Part shown: positions 1 through 6,146 of the stretch, piece after piece
Layout of the letters: the number at the start of each line of letters is the position of its first letter
How positions within the stretch are numbered: position 1 is the stretch's first letter
Origin: an uncultured Desulfuromonadales bacterium
GTDB taxonomy: Bacteria; Desulfobacterota; Desulfuromonadia; Desulfuromonadales; Geopsychrobacteraceae
DNA length: 7,691 bases
Reading direction: 5' to 3'
Assembly: GCA_945787295.1 (NCBI GenBank)
Contig: CALZHQ010000104.1
Span: 1-7,691, forward strand
Position numbers and translations under genes: made by a program
Notes under the pieces: model-generated
What the model saw: the letters and a program-made list of their open reading frames with translations, nothing else
Database searches by the model: none
Told to the model about the DNA's origin: nothing

Positions 1-44
1 CCGCGGATATCATAGGCTTTGAAACAGTCGATCTGCATACTCAT
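1..44 (-). CDS. manB: Phosphomannomutase/phosphoglucomutase, N-terminal fragment cut by the window edge
   Basis: Only the first 14 codons are inside the window; they read [14 protein letters not shown] and continue with a codon beginning GG. The CFKAYDIRG stretch is the hallmark N-terminus of ManB/CpsG/AlgC-type phosphohexomutases, which convert mannose-6-phosphate to mannose-1-phosphate, the substrate of the ManC enzyme encoded just upstream. The first ATG (44-42) overlaps the manC stop in an ATGA arrangement, suggesting translational coupling. A second in-frame ATG at 38-36 has an AAGG about 7 nt upstream and may be the real start, since AAGG lies only 1 nt from the first ATG. The catalytic phosphoserine loop and the remaining domains lie outside the window. 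The identification rests on a short but distinctive motif plus the manC neighbour. Confidence 0.83.
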   Translation of the reverse strand, partial: MSMQIDCFKAYDIR

Positions 45-1474
45 ACCTTGTCGTTTTCATTGCGCCCGTAAACATCTTCCAGCCGCACGATATCATCTTC
101 CCCGAGATAGCTGCCGGATTGGACTTCGATCAGCTCGACCGGAATCTGGCCGGGGTTTTCCAGCCGATGGGTTTCGCCAAGCGGGATATAGGTCGACTGG
201 TTCTCCCCGAGTAAAAAGGTCTGCTCACCGCAGGTCACCTGCGCGGTCCCCTTGACCACGGTCCAATGTTCTGCCCGGTGATGATGCTTCTGCAGAGACA
301 GGCGACCGCCGGGCTTCACGGTGATACGCTTGACCTGAAAGCGTTCGCCAACGTCGATCCCCTCATAAGCGCCCCAGGGGCGGTTGACTCTGCGATGCAG
401 CAGGGCCTCTTCCCGCTGCTGATTTTTCAGCTGCTGGACAATGTTTTTAACATCCTGAACTTTATCGCGTTGGGCCACCAGGACGGCATCGGCCGTCTCC
501 ACCACCACCAGATTATCGACCCCGACGGCCGCGATCATCCGGCGGGATGCGTGGAGGTAAGAATTCCGGGTGCCGGTGGTCAGAACATCGCCGACGGTCA
601 CATTGCCGTCCTTGTCCTGCGGATGCACCTCCCAGAGAGCAGACCAGGAGCCGACATCATTCCAGCCGGCCGACATCGGCAAAACGACCGCGTCGGCAGT
701 TTTCTCCATCACCGCATAATCGATCGAATCGGACGGGCAGGCGGCGAAATCAGCCTCTGCCAGGCGCTGGAAATCAAGGTCACTCGTCAGTGATGCAAAG
801 GCCGTCTGGCAGGCAGCATGGATATCGGGCCGGAATTTCTTCAATTCTTCCAAATAACGACTGGCCTTGAACATAAACATGCCGCTGTTCCAATAGTAGC
901 AGCCGGCATCGAGGTAAGCTTGGGCGGTTTTCAAGTCAGGTTTCTCGACAAACTCCTCGACGGGATAGGCTGGTTTGGAATCATCGGGATTCCCGACGGT
1001 CGCTTTGATATAACCGTAACCGGTTTCCGGAGCGTCCGGAACGATCCCGAAGGTCACCAGCTTCCCCATCTCTGCATGGGCCCGGCCGGCGGCAACCGTC
1101 TGCTGGAAGGCCGGCACATCGCGGATCAGATGATCCGCAGGCAGAATCAGCAGGAGCGGATCATCGTCGATCCGCAGCGCAGCGAGGGCGGCGATGGCCA
1201 CGGCCGGTGCGGTATTGCGCCCGCAGGGTTCCAGGATTATCGACGCCGGCATTACCTCCAACTGACGCAGCTGCTCTGCGACCATAAACCGATGGGCGTC
1301 ATTGCAGACGATCAGAGGGCTGCCGAGTCCGTCGATGCCGGAAAGGCGGCTGACGGTATCCTGCAGCATGGTTTTATCGCCTGTTAAGGGGAGTAGCTGC
1401 TTGGGATACAGCTCGCGTGACAACGGCCAAAGACGGGTGCCGGCGCCGCCGGACAGAACAACTGGCAGGATCAT
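41..1474 (-). CDS. manC: Mannose-1-phosphate guanylyltransferase / mannose-6-phosphate isomerase (bifunctional)
   Basis: This 477-residue protein has the usual length and layout of the bifunctional ManC/AlgA/CpsB family. The N-terminal nucleotidyltransferase makes GDP-mannose from mannose-1-phosphate and GTP; its signature [20 protein letters not shown] spans residues 7-26 and FVEKP lies at 175-179. The C-terminal cupin, from about residue 360, is the phosphomannose isomerase part; [10 protein letters not shown] at 395-404 holds its metal-binding histidines. The enzyme is cytosolic and feeds mannose, and often fucose or rhamnose, into surface polysaccharides. The frame stays open upstream to 1600, but the start chosen at 1474 matches the family N-terminus ([10 protein letters not shown]) and has an AAGGAG ribosome site 6-7 nt upstream. 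The longer version would run through the terminator at 1557-1588. The stop overlaps the manB start, so the two genes form an operon. No convincing promoter was found in the 80 bp upstream. Confidence 0.96.
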   Translation of the reverse strand: MILPVVLSGGAGTRLWPLSRELYPKQLLPLTGDKTMLQDTVSRLSGIDGLGSPLIVCNDAHRFMVAEQLRQLEVMPASIILEPCGRNTAPAVAIAALAALRIDDDPLLLILPADHLIRDVPAFQQTVAAGRAHAEMGKLVTFGIVPDAPETGYGYIKATVGNPDDSKPAYPVEEFVEKPDLKTAQAYLDAGCYYWNSGMFMFKASRYLEELKKFRPDIHAACQTAFASLTSDLDFQRLAEADFAACPSDSIDYAVMEKTADAVVLPMSAGWNDVGSWSALWEVHPQDKDGNVTVGDVLTTGTRNSYLHASRRMIAAVGVDNLVVVETADAVLVAQRDKVQDVKNIVQQLKNQQREEALLHRRVNRPWGAYEGIDVGERFQVKRITVKPGGRLSLQKHHHRAEHWTVVKGTAQVTCGEQTFLLGENQSTYIPLGETHRLENPGQIPVELIEVQSGSYLGEDDIVRLEDVYGRNENDKV

Positions 1475-1556
1475 GCCCCACTCCTTTGCTAAAACGAAAA
1501 TTATTGATAGGCCTGAATAGTTTTTAAACCGCAAATGAACCAGATGAGCATAAACG

Positions 1557-1588
1557 AAAAAAGGGACTTTCGCAATGAAAGTCCCTTT
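1557..1588 (-). terminator. Rho-independent terminator after the 4Fe-4S protein gene
   Basis: Perfect 12-bp stem: AAAGGGACTTTC (1560-1571), loop GCAAT, GAAAGTCCCTTT (1577-1588). On the minus strand the stem ends in a run of six T (1562-1557). It starts about 20 bp past the stop at 1610 and separates that gene from manC. On the plus strand it is followed by CCAAAA, so it should act in one direction only. Confidence 0.9.
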
Positions 1589-1609
1589 CCAAAATATCAA
1601 TCTCTTCAG

Positions 1610-2395
1610 CTACTTCAGATCTCCCTGAATACCGACCCGGATGGTTTCGAACGGCACCTCGACGCCACTTTCGGCGAGCGCCTGGCGGGCGATGGCGATC
1701 AAACCCGAACAGCAGGGAACCTCCATGTGGGCGACCAGCAGTTTTTTGATCTTGTTCTGCTGCAGCATCGCCACCAGTTTCTGTACATAAGGTTCGGTGT
1801 TGTCCAGCTTCGGGCAGGCGATCAGCAGGGCCCGGTCCTTGAGCATGTCCTTGTGGAAGTCGGCGTAGGCAAAAGGGACGCAGTCGGCCGCGAGCAGCAC
1901 TTCCTTGTCGTTCAGAAACGGCGCGGTCGGCGGAACCAGGTGCAGTTGCACCGGCCACTGACGGAGCTCCGAGGGGCGCTGACCGGCTTCGCTGGTCTCC
2001 TGGGTCGACGTGTCAGCAAAGTCCACCATCCGGGCCGAGGGACATCCGCCTGAATGAACCGGCTTGGAGGCCGGAATACTCTGCACCTGGGCCGAGGGGC
2101 AGCCACCGGCCGCCGAGACCTGGTTGTGCCCATGCGGCAGCGGATCGCGGCCGATCTCCTTGAGCCGTTCAGCGACCGCCTCTTCATCAAACTCATCCGC
2201 GTCACGTTTTTCAATCGTGATCGCGCCCTGCGGGCAATCTCCCAGGCAGGCGCCGAGACCGTCACAAAGGTTGTCGGCAATCAACCGGGCCTTGCCATTG
2301 ATGATCTGGATGGCCCCTTCGGCGCAGGCCGGAACGCAGAGGCCGCAGCCGTCGCACTTATCTTCGTCAATATTTACCATTTCACGGATCGCCAT
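1610..2395 (-). CDS. 4Fe-4S dicluster-type ferredoxin protein with C-terminal domain, HcpR-type regulon member
   Basis: A 261-residue soluble protein with no signal peptide. Residues 14-24 hold a complete [4Fe-4S] motif (C14, C17, C20, C24). Residues 44-54 hold a second motif in which the second cysteine is leucine (CDGLGACLGDC; ligands C44, C50, C54). From memory, this variant is typical of a family of anaerobe ferredoxin-like proteins rather than damage. A linker carries two GGCPSA motifs (97-102, 116-121). The C-terminal part (about 160-261) is a conserved domain with further cysteines (C172, C194, C228, C229). The exact electron partner is unknown. The start at 2395 has an AAAGGAG ribosome site and gives the family-like MAIREMVNIDEDKCDGCG; the frame is open upstream to 2470 but that would overlap the promoter. 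An HcpR-like palindrome and a -10 box lie upstream, and a terminator follows. Co-regulation with the YgbA-family gene suggests a role in reducing or repairing targets under nitrosative stress, which is inference. Confidence 0.88.
   Translation of the reverse strand: MAIREMVNIDEDKCDGCGLCVPACAEGAIQIINGKARLIADNLCDGLGACLGDCPQGAITIEKRDADEFDEEAVAERLKEIGRDPLPHGHNQVSAAGGCPSAQVQSIPASKPVHSGGCPSARMVDFADTSTQETSEAGQRPSELRQWPVQLHLVPPTAPFLNDKEVLLAADCVPFAYADFHKDMLKDRALLIACPKLDNTEPYVQKLVAMLQQNKIKKLLVAHMEVPCCSGLIAIARQALAESGVEVPFETIRVGIQGDLK
2033..2107 (-). repeat. Duplicated GGCPSA motif within the ferredoxin-protein linker
   Basis: The hexapeptide GGCPSA occurs twice, 19 residues apart (codons 2107-2090 and 2050-2033), and the DNA around the two copies is also similar (CTCGGCCC shared). 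As I recall, relatives usually carry a single GGCPG/S-type motif here, so this looks like a short internal duplication that added one cysteine. What these cysteines do is unknown. Confidence 0.55.
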
Positions 2396-2450
2396 CGTCA
2401 ATCTCCTTTTATGTTGTCCATAACGGTTTAATTTCTTAAATTCTGTCGCG

Positions 2451-2493
2451 AGAATAGCAGCAGGTGGCAAGTCAATCCTTGACCCGGGTCAAG
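2451..2493 (-). promoter_or_regulatory. HcpR/FNR-type operator and class II promoter of the 4Fe-4S protein gene
   Basis: A perfect 16-bp palindrome CTTGACCCGGGTCAAG lies at 2478-2493, containing the TTGAC-N4-GTCAA core recalled as the HcpR consensus of deltaproteobacteria. Its proximal core edge is 22 bp from a minus-strand -10 box TATTCT (2456-2451). With +1 near 2444 the palindrome is centred at -41.5, the classical class II activator position for FNR/CRP proteins; there is no good -35 element, as expected for an activated promoter. The leader would be about 49 nt, including the AAAGGAG ribosome site. The operator sits just 11 bp past the stop of the YgbA-family gene, so the 4Fe-4S gene has its own promoter although read-through is also possible. 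Confidence 0.82.
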
Positions 2494-2504
2494 ATTTGCA
2501 TTTT

Positions 2505-2876
2505 TCAGAAAAGATAATGCCAGAGCAGGTCGAACCGCCCCCTGCGGATCAACGCCCGACCTGAATAACGCATGATCTCCCGCACCTTTTCGCGGTGACC
2601 GCTGCGGTAGCAGTGGACCTCGCAATGTTTGCAGGCCGGCTTGGGATCGAGCGGGCACTTAAGGCGCCGTTCTATGGCGTAGTGCAGAAAATCTGCGCAT
2701 TCTTCACAACACTGATAGCCCTTGAGTGTAGTCAGTTGGCTCGGCAGTCCGGCCAGGGGTTTACGCACCGCAGAGTGATGAGCCTGACAGTAGACCGAAG
2801 TGAATAATGCGAGAATCTTCAGGTCTTTACGCTCATTGGTCGTCAATACCATCCTATCCAATTTGCTGTTGTCCAT
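2505..2876 (-). CDS. ygbA: YgbA-family protein ('nitrous oxide-stimulated promoter' family)
   Basis: A small basic, cysteine-rich protein of up to 123 residues. The core LTTNERKDLK...YCQAHH followed by CPLDPKPACKHCEVHCYRSG and REKVREIMRYSG matches the YgbA family (Pfam family named nitrous oxide-stimulated promoter). C30, H33/H34, C56, C57, C60, C74, C82, C85 and C89 could bind a metal or Fe-S cluster, which is inference. In enterobacteria ygbA belongs to the NsrR nitric-oxide regulon; the molecular activity is not established to my knowledge. Here an HcpR-like palindrome precedes the gene, and the regulator gene lies 90 bp upstream. The start is uncertain: the predicted transcript begins at or within the ATG at 2876, which has no ribosome site. 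Alternatives are ATG 2852, or TTG 2846 with AGGA 5 nt upstream; family similarity begins around residue 11. Confidence 0.85.
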   Translation of the reverse strand: MDNSKLDRMVLTTNERKDLKILALFTSVYCQAHHSAVRKPLAGLPSQLTTLKGYQCCEECADFLHYAIERRLKCPLDPKPACKHCEVHCYRSGHREKVREIMRYSGRALIRRGRFDLLWHYLF

Positions 2877-2882
2877 AGCGAC

Positions 2883-2923
2883 AGTATAGTCCGTTCCGCA
2901 GCCGCAACCTTGACCGAGGTCAA
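2883..2923 (-). promoter_or_regulatory. HcpR/FNR-type operator and class II promoter of the YgbA-family gene
   Basis: The 14-bp sequence TTGACCGAGGTCAA (2910-2923) is a TTGACC-N2-GGTCAA palindrome with the same half-sites as the one before the 4Fe-4S protein gene. It lies 21 bp from a minus-strand -10 box TATACT (2888-2883). This puts the operator about 41 bp before a start site near 2875-2876, the same geometry as the other promoter to within 1 bp. A regulator-activated promoter is therefore likely. It also lies downstream of the regulator gene, so the regulator transcript may read through it. Confidence 0.8.
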
Positions 2924-2966
2924 AATCACCATTTAATCGATTGAGTCTTATTGGCGCCCTGTTCCG

Positions 2967-3644
2967 CTAAATCTCTTTATAGGAATCGGCCAGATCGAGC
3001 AAACGATCGACATCGAGAATGTCGATCTGTTTCCCCTGGACGCGGATGATCTCTTCGTCGGACAGCTTGCGAAAGGTTCGTGACAGGGTTTCGCTGACCG
3101 TCCCGAGATTTGATGCCAACTGACTTTTGGAGATCGGCAGAATCAGAGAGGCCTTTTCATCTCCGCCGAGTTCAGCAAGATATCGCGCCAATCTGGCTGG
3201 CACATCGCGAAAGGTCAGGTCTTCTATCTGAGTCGTGAACTGCCGCAGAAAGCGCGCCAGTCCGCCGATCATATTGATAGCGATCTGCGAATGATTATGC
3301 AGCAGGCCGAGAAAATCATCTTTCGGGAAGTAGATCAACTGCGATGATTCAAGTGTTTCGGCGAACGCCGGATAAAGCCCATCACCAAAGATCGCGGCTT
3401 CGGCAAAACTGCTCCCGGGATGGATAATATGCAGAATCCTCTCTTTGCCGTCGGGAGAAAGCTTGTAGATCTTTACCTTGCCTGTGGCGACCACATAGAA
3501 GCCTTTTGCGGCCTCACCCTGCTCGAAAAGAACCTCAGCCCGCGGGTGCTCACGCACACGACAAACATTCAACAACAAACCTAAATCCTCTTCGGTAACC
3601 GCGGCAAACAGCTGGCACTTCTGTATAAAGCTAGCAATATCCAT
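2967..3644 (-). CDS. hcpR: Crp/Fnr-family transcription regulator, HcpR-like
   Basis: At 225 residues this is a full-length Crp/Fnr protein. An N-terminal cyclic-nucleotide-binding-type beta-barrel covers about 10-115 (GFYVVATGKVKIYKLSPDGKE at 48-68). A long dimer helix follows at about 115-145, then a winged helix-turn-helix at 150-215. The recognition helix TVSETLSRTF (182-191) has E185, S188 and R189, the same E-xx-SR pattern by which FNR reads TTGA half-sites, which fits the TTGAC palindromes before the next two genes. It lacks the N-terminal cysteine cluster of FNR (only C10 and C28), so it is probably not an Fe-S oxygen sensor; relatives are proposed to sense NO, some through heme. The barrel seems to lack a proper cAMP-binding RE..S/T pocket. 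Start ATG 3644 has GAGG 7 nt upstream. No palindrome was found before this gene, so autoregulation is not evident. The HcpR name is an inference from similarity and the sites. Confidence 0.82.
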   Translation of the reverse strand: MDIASFIQKCQLFAAVTEEDLGLLLNVCRVREHPRAEVLFEQGEAAKGFYVVATGKVKIYKLSPDGKERILHIIHPGSSFAEAAIFGDGLYPAFAETLESSQLIYFPKDDFLGLLHNHSQIAINMIGGLARFLRQFTTQIEDLTFRDVPARLARYLAELGGDEKASLILPISKSQLASNLGTVSETLSRTFRKLSDEEIIRVQGKQIDILDVDRLLDLADSYKEI

Positions 3645-3755
3645 GGGTTGGCCTCGTCTAATAAAACTGCCTCGGGACAGTGAAAAATTGCAAAAAAAGG
3701 TTATAATTCAGTCTGTTTTTTGCTAGTATGCACGCTTAATGAAAAGGAGAAAAAA
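3645..3755. promoter_or_regulatory. Divergent intergenic region between the Crp/Fnr regulator and the FN3 protein gene
   Basis: This 111-bp AT-rich stretch must carry both promoters. For the plus-strand gene there is a perfect -10 hexamer TATAAT (3702-3707) without a recognisable -35, and an extended -10-like TGCTAGTAT (3721-3729). The ribosome site AGGAGA (3745-3750) is 5 nt before ATG 3756. For the minus-strand regulator only a GAGG ribosome site is clear. No TTGAC palindrome and no sigma-54 site with correct GG-N10-GC spacing was found; a GGGACAG...TTGCA pair has the wrong spacing. Confidence 0.4.
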
Positions 3756-4625
3756 ATGACTAAGTATCTTCGATCCCTATTATTGCTTCTGTACTTTCTG
3801 CTCGTTCCCGCAGCAATCTGCCTCAGTGCAGATGTCACACTCTCCTGGGACCCCAGCCCATCCCCCGATGTTCAGGGGTACTACGTCTACTACAAGCTGA
3901 ATGATCCGACCCTGCCTTTTGACGGCACCGGTGCCAACGAGGGCTCCTCACCAATTGACGCTAATAGCAACCTGACAGCAACTTTAACCGGCCTGAGCGA
4001 CAGCGGGACCTACTATTTCACAATCACGGCGTACGATACAGAGGGAAATGAAAGCACTTTTTCAAACATTGTCAGCAGCAGCTCTGCAGTGCCGGCGCTC
4101 CTCTCTCCCGCACAAAACGCAACCAACGAACCGATTCCAGTCACCTTCCAGTGGGCCACCACCTCAGGAATGACCTACAAGCTCCACTATGGAACCGATC
4201 AGGCTTTAAGTTTTGTCGCTGCCCCCCTTAGCATTGAGCCTAAGAGCATTTTACCAAGCCCGCCAAATACTACGGTAGTCATATTTTTTGCTTTGTTTCT
4301 GACCATGGCGCTTGGCATACCGCTGATTAATCGCAACAGAACCGGCTATGCTGTAGCATCGCTTGTCACCTGCCTGCTCCTCGCCTCTTGCGGCGGAGGC
4401 GGCGGTGGAGGAGACGGCAGCTCAACCACAGCCCGCACGACGACTACGACTCCCAGCAATGAAGGGGAAGTTTACACGGTTGATGTCGGGGCAACTGACT
4501 ATTATCAAGCCTTTGACTTGAAACCTGGAACGACATATTACTGGAAAGTCGTAGGAACAGACGCCAACAATCCAAGCCAGAGCTACCAAAGCCCGACGCA
4601 TCAGTTTACAACTGAAAATCTATAA
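3756..4625 (+). CDS. Secreted/membrane fibronectin type III protein with an internal transmembrane-lipobox insert
   Basis: A 289-residue protein. Residues 1-24 form a Sec signal peptide (MTKYLRS, then LLLLLYFLLVPAAICLSA). FN3 domain 1 spans about 26-110 (VTLSWDPSPSPDVQGYYVYY, then GTYYFTITAYDTEGNES). A second FN3-like domain begins at about 113-155 (LLSPAQNATNEPIPVTFQWA, YKLHYGTDQ) and resumes at 239-286 (FDLKPGTTYYWKVVGTDANN, SPTHQFTT). Between its halves lie a hydrophobic helix (172-192), a basic RNR turn, a second hydrophobic stretch (198-211), an LLASC lipobox-like motif (C212), seven glycines and a Thr-rich spacer. ATG 3756 is chosen over the frame's earlier ATG at 3720 because it has AGGAGA 5 nt upstream and starts the signal peptide. 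It faces prsR across a shared terminator. Function is unknown; an extracytoplasmic binding or structural role is plausible. Confidence 0.8.
   Translation: MTKYLRSLLLLLYFLLVPAAICLSADVTLSWDPSPSPDVQGYYVYYKLNDPTLPFDGTGANEGSSPIDANSNLTATLTGLSDSGTYYFTITAYDTEGNESTFSNIVSSSSAVPALLSPAQNATNEPIPVTFQWATTSGMTYKLHYGTDQALSFVAAPLSIEPKSILPSPPNTTVVIFFALFLTMALGIPLINRNRTGYAVASLVTCLLLASCGGGGGGGDGSSTTARTTTTTPSNEGEVYTVDVGATDYYQAFDLKPGTTYYWKVVGTDANNPSQSYQSPTHQFTTENL
4269..4412 (+). other. Internal transmembrane helix plus lipobox-like LLASC and polyglycine segment
   Basis: These codons encode residues 172-219 of the FN3 protein. The first hydrophobic stretch (TTVVIFFALFLTMALGIPLI) is followed by NRNR. A second hydrophobic stretch (YAVASLVTCLLLAS) then runs into C212 and seven glycines. 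L-A-S-C fits the lipoprotein lipobox, and basic residues, a hydrophobic core and LASC-Gly are the parts of a lipoprotein signal peptide, yet here they sit mid-protein. Whether the cysteine is lipidated is unknown. The reading frame is intact through the segment. Confidence 0.6.
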
Positions 4626-4652
4626 GCAATTGAAGTAGACCCGCTCCGATTT

Positions 4653-4685
4653 AAAAGCCCCCGCTGAATACAGCGGGGGCTTTTT
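4653..4685. terminator. Bidirectional rho-independent terminator between convergent genes
   Basis: A 14-bp perfect stem AAAAGCCCCCGCTG (4653-4666), loop AATA, CAGCGGGGGCTTTT (4671-4684), followed by T. The plus strand has five T after the GC-rich core, ending the FN3 gene; the minus strand reads GGGGGCTTTTAAAT, ending prsR, whose stop lies immediately next to it at 4686. Confidence 0.93.
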
Positions 4686-6101
4686 CTATTGCGCCTGTAA
4701 GCCATGCTTCTTGAGCAGGTCGTAAAGCGTCGGCCGGCTTATAGCCAAAATCTCGGCCGCTTTCTGAACATTCCCCTGACTTTTTTCCAAGGCCTGCTGA
4801 AGCAGGATCGACTCTACTTTCTGGCGGGCTTCCTTCAATGTCATCCCATCAAGGTTGCCTGCCGAGAGAACCGAGTCGGCGTTGCCGACCCGCTCAGCTG
4901 CGCCGTCTTCGACGCTCGATTCACGCTCTTCGAAGCCAAGATCCCAAGGCTCCAAGATCGGACTTTCAGCCATGACAATGGCGCGCTTTACTTTATTTTC
5001 CAGCTCACGGACGTTCCCAGGCCAAGGGTATTCTTTAATCCATTTCAGAGCGGCCGCACTGTATCCGCGGGCCTTAATGCCAAACTCTTCGCTGAAACGG
5101 CGCAAAAACACATTGGCAAGCAGGTCAATATCTTCCCCACGTTCGCGCAGCGGCGGCAATTCTATTGCGATGACACCGATGCGGTAGAAGAGGTCTTCTC
5201 GGAAGGTCCCCTGCTTTATCGCGTCAGCGATATCTATATTGGTTGCAGCAATAATCCTTGTATCAACAGAGATATCTTCGCGTCCCCCAACCCGCTGAAC
5301 AAGTTTATCCTGTAAGAAACGAAGCATTTTAACCTGCAGCAGGGGCGGCATCTCGCCGATTTCATCAAGGAAAAGAGTCCCGTCCGCGGCATATTCGACT
5401 TTGCCCTGCACCTTGTTCTGCGCACCGGTGAACGCACCCTTTTCGTGACCGAAAAGTTCCGATTCCAAAAGATTCTCTGGTATAGCACCACAATTGATGG
5501 CAATGAAGTTGCCCTCTTTGCGGATCCCGCGATTATGGATGGCCTGGGCAACAATCTCTTTCCCGGTGCCGCTTTCACCGAGGATCAAGACCGGAACATC
5601 AATCGAAGCCACCTTCTTGATCGTGGCAAAAACCTTCTGCATCTGCGGGCACTGGCCAAAGATTCCTCCAAAACCGGACGCCTCTTTCCGGCTGGCAATC
5701 TGCAGGCGTTGATTTTCCTCTTCCAGCCCAGCCACATGAAAAGCGCGCTTGAGAATAATCTTCAGCTCAGCCAGGTCGATCGGCTTGTGATAGAAGTCAT
5801 AGGCCCCCATATCCACGGCGGCCAACGCATTGGCATGATCTTCATTGCCTGACAGGACAATGACTTTGCAGGACGGCTGTTTTTGCAGGATGGCCTGCAG
5901 GCAACGCAGCCCTTCGCTGGCACCATCGACATCAGGTGGCAGGCCGAGATCAAGGGTGACAACCTTGGGCGAATGAGTCTCAAACAAGGCCAGGGCTTCA
6001 TCAACGCTCTCTGCCAGAAGGGCCCGGTAATCCTTCCCCAAACCCCACTTCAGCTGTTTGCGGATTTCCGGGCTGTCATCAACAATCAGTAATTTATCCA
6101 A
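4686..6101 (-). CDS. prsR: PEP-CTERM system response regulator PrsR (NtrC-type sigma-54 activator)
   Basis: A 471-residue response regulator of the PrsR type. Receiver domain 1-120: acidic pocket D8/D9, phosphoacceptor D51 in TLDLGLP, K106 in HKP. AAA+ sigma-54 activation domain about 145-380: Walker A GESGTGK (175-181), GAFTGA (222-227) that contacts sigma-54, Walker B LFLDE (243-247), R-finger region FREDLFYRI (300-308), and [10 protein letters not shown] (360-369). Fis-type helix-turn-helix at 443-466 ([20 protein letters not shown]). Phosphorylated by PrsK, it is expected to activate RpoN-dependent promoters of PEP-CTERM proteins and exopolysaccharide genes. No ATG fits the N-terminus: the likely start is TTG at 6101, with GAGGGG 7 nt upstream, giving the family-like MDKLLIVDD. 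The more upstream TTG at 6116 would include that ribosome site in the coding region. It lies 45 bp downstream of prsK, probably in the same operon. The name is recognised from sequence pattern and neighbour, not from a search. Confidence 0.9.
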   Translation of the reverse strand: MDKLLIVDDSPEIRKQLKWGLGKDYRALLAESVDEALALFETHSPKVVTLDLGLPPDVDGASEGLRCLQAILQKQPSCKVIVLSGNEDHANALAAVDMGAYDFYHKPIDLAELKIILKRAFHVAGLEEENQRLQIASRKEASGFGGIFGQCPQMQKVFATIKKVASIDVPVLILGESGTGKEIVAQAIHNRGIRKEGNFIAINCGAIPENLLESELFGHEKGAFTGAQNKVQGKVEYAADGTLFLDEIGEMPPLLQVKMLRFLQDKLVQRVGGREDISVDTRIIAATNIDIADAIKQGTFREDLFYRIGVIAIELPPLRERGEDIDLLANVFLRRFSEEFGIKARGYSAAALKWIKEYPWPGNVRELENKVKRAIVMAESPILEPWDLGFEERESSVEDGAAERVGNADSVLSAGNLDGMTLKEARQKVESILLQQALEKSQGNVQKAAEILAISRPTLYDLLKKHGLQAQ

Positions 6102-6146
6102 AGCAAATCCCCTCAAAAAACAATCGTTCAGGGTAACCGTGAAGTT

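Noticed and set aside
266..1387. Long plus-strand open frames (266-793 and 818-1387) opposite manC
   Set aside because: They are antisense to a strongly conserved gene, have no ribosome sites, and show low-complexity, compositionally odd protein typical of GC-biased shadow frames.
1475..1556. Sigma-70 promoter for manC (TTGCGG at 1534-1529, TATCAA further on)
   Set aside because: The spacing is about 19 bp and both hexamers are weak; it cannot be supported over chance in an AT-rich stretch.
1475..1600. N-terminal extension of manC to 1600
   Set aside because: The added 42 residues are encoded through the terminator hairpin and do not match the family, and the ribosome site precedes 1474.
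1535..2431. Plus-strand open frames (1535-2053, 2054-2431, 2064-2423) opposite the 4Fe-4S protein gene
   Set aside because: They run through the terminator and across a gene with clear cysteine motifs; no family resemblance was recognised.
2478..2493. The palindrome CTTGACCCGGGTCAAG as a terminator for the YgbA-family gene
   Set aside because: It has no loop and no T run, and its match to the other operator and its distance from a -10 box fit a protein-binding site better.
2924..2966. Terminator after the regulator gene
   Set aside because: Only a short GGCGCC palindrome without a T run; no stem of useful length, so read-through into the YgbA-family gene remains possible.
3674..3723. Possible sigma-54 promoter before the FN3 gene
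   Set aside because: GGGACAG and TTGCA are separated by 13 rather than 10 bases between GG and GC, and the TTGCT at 3720-3724 has AG instead of GG at the -24 position.
4704..6092. Plus-strand open frames opposite prsR (e.g. 4704-5315, 5445-5852)
   Set aside because: Antisense to well-conserved NtrC-type motifs; no coding support.
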